Assembly (NCBI GenBank): GCA_022497145.1
Contig: MU386058.1
Location: forward strand, 1-28,972
Source of the DNA: Rostrohypoxylon terebratum
Taxonomy: Eukaryota > Ascomycota > Sordariomycetes > Xylariales > Hypoxylaceae
Length of the DNA stretch: 28,972 nt
Reading direction: 5' to 3'
Below the pieces are notes generated by a model. That model had not been told where the DNA came from and did no database searches. It worked only from the letters and a program-made list of their open reading frames with translations. Of this stretch, positions 11,801-20,517 are shown piece by piece; position 1 is the first letter of the stretch, and every line of letters begins with the position of its first letter. A program made the position numbers and the translations under genes.

Positions 11801-13166
11801 TGGATGCCGCATCGAGCCGAGAGCCGGAGATGGTAGATGGGAAACCAACCTTGATTGCCACAAAACGCGCCGAGGCCTACGATGTCGTTAGCACTTCTTC
11901 AGACGAGGTATTTCACTTTGATCTCTACGAATGGTACATACAACAAGGTTGGACCGACCGCCTCTTAAACATTGATTCTCCTCACGTCACCACGTTTCTT
12001 CGACGTCTTGCCTCCAAAGACGTTGAGCACGCAGACCTACTCTGCAGGTTCTACACTATGCGTAAACGGTATTTTGACGCTGCCAAAGTTCAAGCCGGCC
12101 TTGTACAATCGGATTTCCCAATCTCTATCAAAGACCGGCTTACCCTGCTCAGTAAAGCGAAAACGAACGCTAGTGTTATGACTACTGGCGTTAGCCGGCA
12201 GGAGCAACAGCTTCTCAACCATGAGGTTACTGAGCTTCTCGAAGTTGCCCACATCCAGGACGATCTGTTAGAGAGATTGAAGGTGGATGCCAGAATCCCC
12301 CCCGAGCGTCAACCAGAAATTCGTCAAGCCTTGGATGGTAAGATTCAACCGCTCTCTGAGGTAAGTAACTTCTCACGCAATCATGCCATCATAGTCGCGA
12401 ACTTCTTTTGAAACAAGCTGCTGACGCTTCCAATAAGCTTTTCAATGGGTATGCCGATCAGGCTGGGTATTACGATCTCTGCCTCCTCATCTACCATGTT
12501 GCCGACTTTCGAAATTCGACCACCATCGCACAAACTTGGAGCAGCCTCATCGAACAGACTCACGAGAACGTGGCAGAGCAGTGGGCTGCGTACAACGCGG
12601 AACATCGTGGGCGCGGAGGACAAGATGGCGAATCACCTCCACAACCTTATGAAGTGTTGATCGGTCAGATTCAAGAGATATGTCACCGCTCTTCGAATGA
12701 CTCTTTTATCTTCCCTGTCCCGACCCTTTTGCCCGAGATTTGTCGATACGCTTTCGAGAATGCACAAGACAGCAGAAATGGCGCCAACGTTAACTGGCCG
12801 GTGGCTATCTTTCTCGGTCTAGGAGTCAGCTATGACCTGGTAGTCCGTGTTTTGGAGGGAATATTCGACGCGCAAGAAGTACCATTCCGAGGAGCCGGCC
12901 GAGTCAGGGTCGTCGAATGGATCACATTTGCCGCCGGTCAGTGGATCCGTGATCTAGGACGGAGCGGGCGCCCGGAAGCGCGACTGGACCCGTGGGTCAG
13001 CGATTTAATATCAGGATGCGATACTTGGCTGTCCGCAAATATCCGCAGCAATAACGAAGGCGGCGCGGATATTAAGGATCTCGCACGAAGTGTGAAAGAA
13101 ACCCGCCGGGCTGTTGAGGGGTTAATCGTGTCGCCAATAGCCAATCGAAGTATGGGCTTCTATTAA
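8811..13166 (+). CDS. NUP170: NUP170 (NUP155/NUP157 family), inner-ring nucleoporin
   Basis: A large scaffold nucleoporin of the inner ring of the nuclear pore, homologous to vertebrate Nup155. Exons 8811-9141, 9203-12360 and 12438-13166; introns of 61 nt (GTGAGT...ATACAG) and 77 nt (GTAAGT...AATAAG). Product 1405 aa, in the normal 1.4-1.5k range. Residues 1-100 are a disordered N-tail rich in Pro and Gln. At the first junction the reading becomes ...LDSYCRQMSSDYDL, typical of the family. A beta-propeller (Nup155/Nup133-like N domain) follows to about residue 580, containing AELNHAWVTIDNCLYLWDY. The rest is an alpha-solenoid (for example SAVDQYVGLRYYAGAIQLCL and YEWYIQQGWTDRLLNIDSPHVTTFLRRL). 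The second junction joins QPLSE to LFNGYADQAGYYDLCLLIYH. The start is the first in-frame ATG (MAFPQTPSH). No frameshift is seen. Confidence 0.96.
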
Positions 13167-14247
13167 GAATTCACGGACTTTAGTAGAGAGTCCGAGTCAG
13201 GATTTGGAATCCTAGGACACCGGGGCCCGAGGACGCATCAGGCGTTAGAATAGCGAAATTTCATACCAAGGAATTCAAACAAAAGTAATAATCGGCACAC
13301 CAGGTCTAGTGCATCCAGGAATCACGCGCCATACGTTTATCCTATTATTCCGGCGATGGGAGTTTAGATTGGACGGCGGGTGCTATCCTTTGACATATTA
13401 GAATGTCACGGAATGAGCAGATGACAATTTCACCTCAACGCTGGGTAAAATTCGTGTAAAATAGTATACCGGGCCGGGTCATTCCTGTCAGTGCATCTCG
13501 CAATGTTAACGATTAATTAATTCCGAATACATTGCCCTTATCATGCAACACTGCCTTTCTGTTAACCTCTAAAACTACATAAAAATATGTTCCACCTAAA
13601 TATAGCCCAACCTTTTAGAATTGTCATCGATCAAAAAGCATCTACATCGTCACGGTAATGTGAACACAAACGCCACAAGCTCAGCCTAATTACGTCTGTA
13701 AACCATAGCGGTGACTCTGGTAATAAGCTCGTTGCTAGCGAAGATAGTTTCTAGTGATTGAGTTGAATGGCGTTAATCAGCGGAGTTTAAGACCAGGCGC
13801 AAAATATTGACTTCGAAAATTAGTTCGGGCTGATAGATAGGTAGGTGGTTATAAGGTACTTAATATAAACCATATTAATATCAGGTACTCACTTCAACTT
13901 CATACAAACTACAAGCCATAAACTTAACTTAGATAGATACCATGCCGTCCAAGTGATATGCCATGACTGACAACCAACTTGGTTGTGGCGTCTCCGATAG
14001 TTGTCTAATGTATGATAACTACCTACCTACCGGCTATGTTTCTTTTTCTGCAACATTGCTAGGAAAGAATCTATAGAAAATCTACCTGCCTTAGTAGCAT
14101 TAAGGCACTATACCCAATTACCGCGGTATCAGTCAATTCTCGTAAACTCAACTCACCAAGCATTCAATCACTCGAATCTCTACCTCAAACTTGTACAACC
14201 GCAGATTGAACCACGAGACTTGACACGGCTCAATCCACTTGGTTGCC
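13167..14247. other. intergenic region downstream of NUP170
   Basis: No credible gene in 1.08 kb. It contains TAGGTAGGT at 13839-13847, CTACCTACCTAC at 14019-14030, and a perfect 8-bp inverted repeat around one base at 13970-13986. The left part is probably NUP170 3' UTR and terminator sequence; the right part may be the promoter of the weak gene at 14248. Confidence 0.5.
13970..13986. repeat. inverted repeat ACAACCAA-C-TTGGTTGT
   Basis: Perfect 8-bp arms flank a single C, about 260 bp upstream of the putative small gene at 14248. It is not related to the TAGGTA family. It may be a dyad protein-binding site or chance. Confidence 0.6.
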
Positions 14248-14910
14248 ATGAGACTTTCTCAAAACGATGGTTCGGCCACCGAACACTCTCCTCTTCTTCC
14301 TACCGGACATGAGATATCGTATCATGAACCTAGGCCGGTCGGGATATTAGCCACATCACCTAGGATATTTACGAGACATATTCACTGGGCGAACCGATTA
14401 CAGACGAGGCAAACGGGATCGGTTGTGAGACCCGAGTCTCTCCGTCCCCTAGCTCTAGGCACCTCTGACCGGCTTCAGCCGGGCCGATCAAGTGAGCGCA
14501 AACATGCCACATCCTCCTCGAGGATCCCTTCATCATACCACTTATCGGCGGACAAACCAAGCTCGGACAACAGTCCTACGGGAGCAAGCGGACGGCATAT
14601 GCAATTTGGATCACTTCCTATTCCGCATCAAGATCGACAGATACACCGCAACTTGCGCCGACGGTCGCCTTCTCCTTATCCGAGACGGGGCGAAGCCCAG
14701 CCAAATAAGAATGGAAGCGGGAGCCACTCCAGAAGTGCAACAGAGAAAAATATCCTTAAGAGCTTCTGGCAACAATGCCTTGACTTCGAGGCGTCTTTCC
14801 TCGCGATATTGGCGGATGCCTATGACGCGAAGCCCACAGGAGATAGAGAGAGTGATCCCCACGAAAAAGAGGACGATTTGGGCGAATCTGGTCATAATGA
14901 AAAGGCTTAG
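14248..14910 (+). CDS. hypothetical disordered protein (weak gene call)
   Basis: I do not recognise this protein. It is a single open frame of 220 codons from the first ATG (MRLSQNDGSATEHSPLLPTG). Composition is rich in Ser, Pro, Arg and His, with an Arg/Ser/Pro segment (RNLRRRSPSPYPRRGE) and an acidic C-terminal tail (HEKEDDLGESGHNEKA). The only ordered-looking part is an amphipathic or hydrophobic helix at about residues 167-192 (ILKSFWQQCLDFEASFLAIL). The N-terminal EHSPLLP resembles an acidic dileucine sorting motif, but no membrane segment or signal peptide is visible. A second 142-codon frame overlaps it in another phase, so coding status is uncertain. It lies between NUP170 and the methyltransferase, all on the plus strand. 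Confidence 0.42.
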   Translation: MRLSQNDGSATEHSPLLPTGHEISYHEPRPVGILATSPRIFTRHIHWANRLQTRQTGSVVRPESLRPLALGTSDRLQPGRSSERKHATSSSRIPSSYHLSADKPSSDNSPTGASGRHMQFGSLPIPHQDRQIHRNLRRRSPSPYPRRGEAQPNKNGSGSHSRSATEKNILKSFWQQCLDFEASFLAILADAYDAKPTGDRESDPHEKEDDLGESGHNEKA

Positions 14911-15178
14911 TGATCATTGAGGGGAAAAGTTCTCGAAAATAGCAAAATTTAACTGTTAGGAATTATTGTTTTCTGTTGGAGTGTTGGCTCGGAAGCTCAG
15001 GCGAGAAAAGAGTGCTATAATAGGTGCATTAAGAATTACCTCGAGGCTAGTCAAGTAGCAACTCAAAGATAAATAGCATATTGTAATGTAAAGGAAAAAA
15101 GCTGGTTCAGTCTAGAAGGATTTCAATCCTTAGATCTGATTGATTGAGCTGGTTTTGCAACCCTCAAGGTGGCTCAGC

Positions 15179-15244
15179 CCGGAGACTTTCCGGAGACATC
15201 GTCTGAGGAGATGAAGTGCATGTCTCCATGTCTCCTATGTCTCC
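15179..15244. promoter_or_regulatory. GGAGAC repeat cluster in methyltransferase promoter
   Basis: Five copies of GGAGAC or its complement lie within 66 bp. CCGGAGAC occurs at 15179-15186 and again at 15190-15197, separated by TTT (11-bp period). ATGTCTCC occurs at 15220-15227, 15228-15235 and 15237-15244. The second CCGGAGAC continues to GGAGACAT, the exact complement of ATGTCTCC. The cluster is 150-215 bp upstream of the methyltransferase ATG and just upstream of a TATA box, the place expected for transcription-factor sites. The CGG core in two copies would suit a Zn2Cys6 regulator, but that is inference. Confidence 0.65.
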
Positions 15245-15251
15245 TTGCGCA

Positions 15252-15258
15252 TATAAAA
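15252..15258 (+). promoter_or_regulatory. TATA box of the methyltransferase gene
   Basis: TATAAAA lies 135 bp upstream of the ATG at 15393 and directly downstream of the GGAGAC repeat cluster. Sequence and spacing fit a fungal TATA element with a leader of roughly 100 nt. Confidence 0.6.
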
Positions 15259-15392
15259 TGGTTGTGAATGTCGGGAGATGTGACCTAGCAGTTCGAACAT
15301 TCTTCTTGTTGCGTCAGCGAATAAATATATCCTGAGACAAACAGAGCACCCTAGATCTGCTACCATATCTGATTTCTCACCGAACGTCTACC

Positions 15393-16422
15393 ATGGCAAC
15401 TACTAAACAAAAAGAGCTGCAGAAACTGTATAGCAGCGTTACAGGCGGCCTCGGCGATGAAGAATTAGAGCGATTCGTGGCAGACTCTGAAAGAATCATG
15501 AGAGGTCCCGCAGGACTGCTGCTTGCACAGGCCGGGCTTGATGAATCAAGCACTCAGCCGTTTTCATTGCTAGACAACGCCTGCGGAATAGGCCCCATCG
15601 CGGCGCATTTGCAAGATAGTATCGACAAGAAGCTTTTGTCGGAGAGCAAGGTAGTATGCGCAGACTTTAACGGGAACTTCGTGGATATTTTGAAGAGGAG
15701 AGCAGTGAAATACGACTGGGTAAATGTTGAGACGGCTGTTGGCGATGCCCAGGTTGGTTGACATATTGTCATATTTTACCTAACATGGCAAAATGACTCA
15801 GACGGACAAATCTAACTTTGTTCGTAGGACTTAGGTTTTCCAGCGGAATCTTTCTCACACGTAACCATCAACTTTGCGATGCATATAATCCCAAAGCCGG
15901 AAGCTGTGCTGCAGGGTATGCCAACCAGAATAATCTATGCTTCAATGTAAGGTTACTGAGGATACCCTAGATACCATGAGACTACTCAAGCCGGGTGGCG
16001 TCTTTGCTTTTAGTGTTTGGCACAAGGACACAAAAGGGTGGATTCCCGACATGAGGTCAAGCTTTGAAGCGTTGCCATTCGAGGCGCCGATGCCTAACCC
16101 GGTTCCAATGGCTATCCACGACAAGCTCCAGTGGACGGACCCAAAGGGTGTCGGAGAAGAATTGAGGGCTCACGGGTTTGAACGTATCCGGGTCACTATG
16201 GTGCCTCATGTAGTTCGCGTCAATGGCGCTGATGATTACCTTAGGAGCTATACGATGATGAAGGACTGGATGGTCAACGCATACTGGAATGAGGACAGCA
16301 AGAAGAAAGCACAGGGAATGCTAGACGAGCATATTCTGAAGCATCTCGAGGAGAAGCACAACGGGGAAGGTTGGGATTTGAACTGGTTGGTGATTTTGGC
16401 TACGTGCCAGAAGCCATCTTAA
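15393..16422 (+). CDS. class I SAM-dependent methyltransferase
   Basis: A small cytosolic Rossmann-fold methyltransferase; substrate unknown. Exons 15393-15752, 15828-15915 and 15971-16422; introns of 75 and 55 nt; product 299 aa. Motif I, which binds SAM, is L59-L-D-N-A-C-G-I-G67. An acidic strand-2 residue is in VVCADFN. Motif IV-like sequence is FSHVTINFAMHIIPKPEAVLQ, running across junction 2 into DTMRLLKPGGVFAFSVWH (motifs V-VI). The second intron was placed with donor GTATGC and acceptor CCTAG because only that choice is in frame and gives the usual spacing to the LKPGG motif. Intron 1 uses a poor donor (GTTGGT); retention would stop translation two codons later. The C-terminal half (WMVNAYWNEDSKKKAQGML...LNWLVILATCQKP) is typical of fungal stand-alone methyltransferases. 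No polyketide synthase, peptide synthetase or oxidase neighbours suggest a metabolite cluster. Confidence 0.88.
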
Positions 16423-17084
16423 TGACGTAGGGAATAATGGCGATCGAAGTTGGAAGTTTATGCCATATGGTGTATGGTGTATGGTGTATGCAAGAATGAT
16501 GGCCGCCGTATGTACACTGTAGGTAGGTTACTTTATTTATCCACACAGGCTGACAGGTCACTCTATTATCTTCTTACCATAATTCAAGGTTATCAAGGTT
16601 ATTACCCCGCAGGTTAATCCCTACTAGCGGGTACATATGTCCATATTACCTACCTAGTAGTAGTAGTATGTCGAATGTGTTCCTTGCATGTACTGGGTAC
16701 CTAGCTACGTACATACTAGTACCTAAGGTATGTAGATAATAGATATGTAGCCTTAGGTATGTATGCATTGTATAATGTACTTTTAGAGGTTTACGGTACG
16801 ATACATCAATATGCGTACGGGCACTATCAAGCCTAAACTTCCAAGGTCAGTAGTGATCGTCGCTCAAGGTTACAAACGCGACCAAATGAATTTTGACCAG
16901 GCTGTCGTCCAGCCCTTCAACCCTTTACCTTTGTCCTTCATTCTGCCATGTATACCTAGACAAACGTCGCAATACCAATTTTTTTTGCTACCTAAAGCCT
17001 CAGAATCTTAAAACCTACCGAGTTAGACATGTTACTTCTACTTCCTTAATATCAATACCAAGTTGATCGGATCGATGATCGACG
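16423..17084. other. intergenic region, methyltransferase to membrane-protein gene
   Basis: No gene is supported in 660 bp. It carries a tandem GGTGTAT-type heptamer repeat (about 16463-16488). A dense block of TACCTA/TAGGTA words follows between 16515 and 16760, including GGGTACCTAGCTACGTAC near 16692-16709. A 66-codon frame starting at 16811 has no recognisable features. Confidence 0.55.
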
Positions 17085-18119
17085 ATGCTCTCGTTTGCGC
17101 CCCTTTACCTAGGCGCATCGCTGCTCGTCCAACTTGCGACAGCAAACAGCAATCTCAAAGAAGGCATCCTACCCTCTTACCACTTTGGCGCCCCCATTGG
17201 GGTCGAGTGCATGAACAGAAGCATGTAAGTACCGGCGAATTCTATTTTGGGCGTCCAACTTACTTGAATATCTATTTATCGATGGAAATGATTGTCATTG
17301 CCACCTATCTTTTACAAATCTATCTTAGGTAGTTAGTATCTTCACTAACACTTTTCTCTTTTCTTTTCTAGAGAGACTGGCGAACATATCCAAAATTCTA
17401 AGAATGAAATCCAATGGATCCCCTTTCCAGTTTGTAACGAGACAGGGAAATCACTCGAATTCAACTACGGCGTCGAAGGCGAGATGAACTGCACGATACC
17501 TATGATAGACGATCCTCTCTTCCACCTCTTAGAATTTTATATCCACAGCGATGCCCCTCTTGCCTGTCGCCTTCCTGCCCGGCCACCTGCTCACGTCGAG
17601 ATGGTCGGCGAGCAACCATACGAACAAGAATACATACCACTGGTATTCGCGTTAGCTGGCACCTTGCAACTTAGCCACTTACATATCAGCACCCACCTCA
17701 ACATCTTGCTGCATAGCACGCCCAAACACCACATCCACCCACACGATAGCGGCGTTCTAGACAGCGGCGCCGCATATAGCACAAGCCCCCTCAGCCATAT
17801 GGACGGTAGCTTTACCAAACGTTTAGTCATTGGTGATCCTTTGCCTCTGAGTTTTAGTGTGAGGTGGTTCCCGACTCCGGCTCTGCCCAAGACCGAGGGA
17901 AAGGTCGAGTGGCAGGGTATGGGAGGACATATCTATGCTAGCACCGTATTCTATGCCATCGTATCCTTCATCGCCGGTATTCTGGTATCGGGCGTTTACT
18001 TCTTTGGCATCATACTACCTAAGAGGTTGAAGGGCAGAGGCCTTGGTGGGGCCACGCCGTTGGGATATGGTATGAATGGTGTAGGGAACGGATGGGGCTA
18101 CTCTAAGAGGATTGATTGA
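17085..18119 (+). CDS. type I membrane protein of the secretory pathway, possibly PSG1-like
   Basis: Exons 17085-17224 and 17372-18119; intron 147 nt (GTAAGT donor, CACTAAC branch, TTTTCTAG acceptor); product 295 aa. Residues 1-20 (MLSFAPLYLGASLLVQLATA) look like a signal peptide, so this ATG was chosen over an out-of-frame ATG 10 nt upstream. The lumenal domain has four spaced cysteines (VECMN, PVCNET, MNCTIP, LACRL), N-glycosylation sequons (NRS, NET, NCT), and conserved-looking blocks FHLLEFYIHSDAPL, YIPLVFALAGTLQLSHLHIST and LPLSFSVRWFPTPALPKTEG. One transmembrane helix spans about residues 236-263 (STVFYAIVSFIAGILVSGVY), followed by a short basic Gly-rich cytosolic tail. Architecture recalls the fungal Psg1/YKL077W family (Pma1 stabilisation in the Golgi), but I recall that family only loosely. 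It converges on the EXPERA gene. Confidence 0.78.
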
Positions 18120-18399
18120 GCTCTCAGAGTAATCCTCGGTCCAGCAAATCTGCCGGATCCTTGTACATAATTGGGGCATGGTGAGGGATCGCGTGTGTTG
18201 GCCTGTTTCTGGAATTCTCGGATGTGCCAAAAGAACGGTTACGTTAATGATACCAAATGGAGGGAAACGGGTGGCTTCCTATCACAGAGCTATGGATATG
18301 CATGGACGAGACAACATCAAAGTCCATTACTCTTAATAACGATCTATTATCAAGTTCAGTGTCTTAAATATTCTGCAAAAACGAGGTGACGAGTTTCGA

Positions 18400-19132
18400 C
18401 TACTGGTCCTTCTTCCCGGCATCGACCACGTTTAGACGACTAGCTAGCCGTGCATACATATCAACGGTCAACAGGACAGCTATTCCCTAGTTAGCATACG
18501 GCTCCACTTCTGCGCTCTATAGATCGCGTCCGATAGGAACGAACTTACCAACAGCGAGATAACCGCCGTAGAGGCCACCTAGCAATACCACCTTTTGTTC
18601 CGCAGTGACTAGAGCGGGATCCCAGAGATAGGCCTCGTACATGCAGGTGGCGGTAGTCAGGGCCGTCTCAATACCATAGACGAGAAGGAGCAATTCGGCA
18701 TGGCCGCTTAGGCCACTCTGCCTCGCCGTGCTATCGGCCCTGCGTCCACCGCCAAAGAGTGCGCGCACTGCCCATAGAGATACTGGTAAATGGAAGACGA
18801 GCTCGAGAAAAGCGAAAAGCGGGAAGAAGCTCGGGATTGGCGCTGGAGGAGGTGCAAAGAATTGGTCATTGTACGTTTCTATATAATAGACCCGCAGCTT
18901 ATATAAGGAGTGAAGCGGTGACGATGGAGGCACCCACAGAGAGGCTGGGTAGAGGGGTACGAGATCAACGCCTATTAAGATGAAAGATTAGATGAGAGGC
19001 TTCGTGATCTCACATAATATAGGCAAATTGCAAGTGTATAAACTGGGTAAATTACGTACAGAACAGGACTGGGAGATGAATGAGAAAGTATGCGAGATAT
19101 ATCTTATCTAACCAGTATCGTGTGGATGACAT
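18400..19132 (-). CDS. EXPERA-domain ER membrane protein (TMEM97/sigma-2 receptor-like)
   Basis: EXPERA proteins (EBP, TM6SF, TMEM97/MAC30) are four-helix ER proteins tied to sterol and lipid handling. Exons (minus strand): 19132-19060, 18971-18549 and 18479-18400; introns of 88 nt (GTACGT) and 69 nt (GTAAGT, GCTAAC branch, AATAG). Product 191 aa. Helix 1 is KIYLAYFLIHLPVLF. A lumenal loop follows with VDLVPLYPASLW and the YYIETYNDQFF block conserved in fungal members. Helix 2 is in FPLFAFLELVFHLPVSLWAV, helix 3 in ELLLLVYGIETALTTATCMYE, and helix 4 in LLGGLYGGYLAVAVLLTVDMYARL. The last exon is only 80 nt; without splicing the protein would end prematurely after YLAV. The new C-terminus ends KKDQ, a canonical KKxx ER-retrieval signal, supporting both the splice choice and ER location. 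Enzyme versus ligand-binding role cannot be told from sequence. Confidence 0.88.
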
Positions 19133-19827
19133 GCTGAGGAGCTTAATTCAAAGTCGTGATTGGATAAGTTATATTCTAAGGGGTGAATGGTGATATACAG
19201 ACCGCCGTCAGATTCGGTGGTTGAGTTTGAGCTAATGTGTCTGAGGTAAGACATGAAAAGTGAGGTGTTCCATTTCTTGGATGCTAAATTTGAAGACATG
19301 GCCATGGCATGTGCGTCTTGGACCTGTGCACTGTCTCCACACACTGTATCTCCAAACCCCTGAGTAGGTACCTAGGACCTACTATGTACTATGTAGGACC
19401 TAGGTACCTTAAGGCTTACATCCATGGGTATTACAGACGTATGTAGTTCTAAAGCAATTCACGGATTGCTGTAATATGGATTAGAACCTTGCTTTCTGGA
19501 CCCCTACGTGTAGCTATTGATTGCTTATGTAGGTAGGTATATCCATACTTGTGTATTGGAAAGAACTGTATCCATTCGATGGTGTACTACAACCTGAAAT
19601 AAGTTCTCTGCTTCCTCGCTATATTATACCCGGGAATATTTATAGATGGAAGAAAACGATACATAACTTAAATGGGCATATATATGAGAGCATGTAGAAA
19701 GATTATACATTAATCACAGTATATGTCCTCAAAATCTTGTGGCTCTTATAACAAATGGAAGAGGACGTTGATTGAAATAGCTAGCGGTTTAGTCGAGAAT
19801 GGAGACGGTGCCCGCGCAATGATAAGC
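19133..19827. other. intergenic region, EXPERA gene to F-box gene
   Basis: No gene is supported in 695 bp. The left part is the promoter side of the minus-strand EXPERA gene, and the right end is the 3' side of the minus-strand F-box gene. The main feature is the long hairpin at 19366-19409. Another TAGGTAGGTA word lies near 19530. Confidence 0.5.
19366..19409. repeat. 44-bp hairpin of the TAGGTA family
   Basis: Left arm AGGTACCTAGGACCTAC (19366-19382) and right arm GTAGGACCTAGGTACCT (19393-19409) pair over 17 bp with one mismatch, around a 10-nt loop TATGTACTAT. Each arm also contains the shorter palindromes GGTACC and CCTAGG. It lies about 235 bp upstream of the EXPERA ATG on the opposite strand. 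Confidence 0.85.
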
Positions 19828-20517
19828 TCATCCTCTTGCCTGCCATTTTGTGAATTCGGTCACCCAAAGACATCCGAGCAATATGGGAACCAAAGCGAGA
19901 AGAATCCACCATAGCTCAATGGTGAGACGAGATCTCAGCCACCTCTTGACCCGGACCTTAAGTAGGCGCTGATGAGCGCACTTCTTCGTGCCGTAAACTA
20001 GACATCCTAAGCCAGGCCGCGATTCGCATTCCATGTGTTCTCGACGCCTCTGCATGAGTAACCTGGAAGAGAGAATTAGCGGTTCTATAATAGATAATAC
20101 TCTTGAGCTGATGCGCTGATGAGTTCGTGCCTAGGCTCTAACCCAAACATGGATCCGTGGACGGTGAAGTGTGGAGGGTTTCTGTCGTTCTCACCTAACG
20201 CTGCCCCGACAGAACTTCAAGTCACTGCCGAGGTCACACTGCCGATCATTTGGACACTCCAGGTGTAAACTCCGACGTTCGATCAGCCAATCTACTTTGA
20301 GTTTCAATCCGGTATCGACGAGGTAGTAAAAATAACTGTTGGTATGTTTGAGGGACAGTGCATCGGGATATGAAAGTTGCTGGCTAATCAGAAGATGGAT
20401 CTCAGGCGGCAAATTCTCGAAAGCTGGCGCCCTTGCAGACTGAAGCTGTGTACCAGACTCCGGCTGTGACAGCTCGGCAGTATCTGTCTTAGACTTTTTG
20501 CGAAAGCGGCGGATCAT
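19828..20517 (-). CDS. F-box protein with C-terminal transmembrane segment
   Basis: Exons (minus strand): 20517-20195 and 20062-19828; 132-nt intron (GTGAGA donor, TTCCAG acceptor); product 185 aa. A basic N-tail (MIRRFRKKSK) precedes an F-box at about residues 32-75 (FENLPPEIHLLISQQLSYPDALSLKHTNSYFY). That fold normally binds Skp1 in SCF ubiquitin ligases. The segment after it (LKVDWLIERR...ECPNDRQCD) resembles the short fungal F-box family found in many Sordariomycetes. Exon 2 adds a Cys-containing basic region (SRPGLGCLVYGTKKCAHQR). A single hydrophobic helix at about 156-175 (IELWWILLALVPILLGCLWV) is followed by ten residues, so the protein is predicted to be tail-anchored. No leucine-rich or WD repeats for substrate binding are visible. 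Without splicing the frame stops 108 codons in, after the F-box. Confidence 0.8.

Noticed and set aside
15937..15969. Including VTEDTL upstream of DTMRLLKPGG in the methyltransferase
   Set aside because: The donor at 15916 leaves phase 1, and only the CCTAG acceptor before 15971 is in frame; the resulting spacing to LKPGG matches methyltransferases, and the sequence before it contains the likely branch site.
14239..16422. A secondary-metabolite gene cluster around the methyltransferase
   Set aside because: The neighbours are NUP170, a disordered protein and a membrane protein; no synthase, oxidase, transporter or regulator gene is present.
16811..17011. 66-codon frame before the type I membrane protein gene
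   Set aside because: It is short, has no features, and lies where the promoter and leader of the downstream gene are expected.
17063..17332. 89-codon frame overlapping exon 1 of the membrane protein gene in another phase
   Set aside because: The phase chosen instead gives a signal peptide, a GTAAGT donor in phase with exon 2, and a continuous protein.
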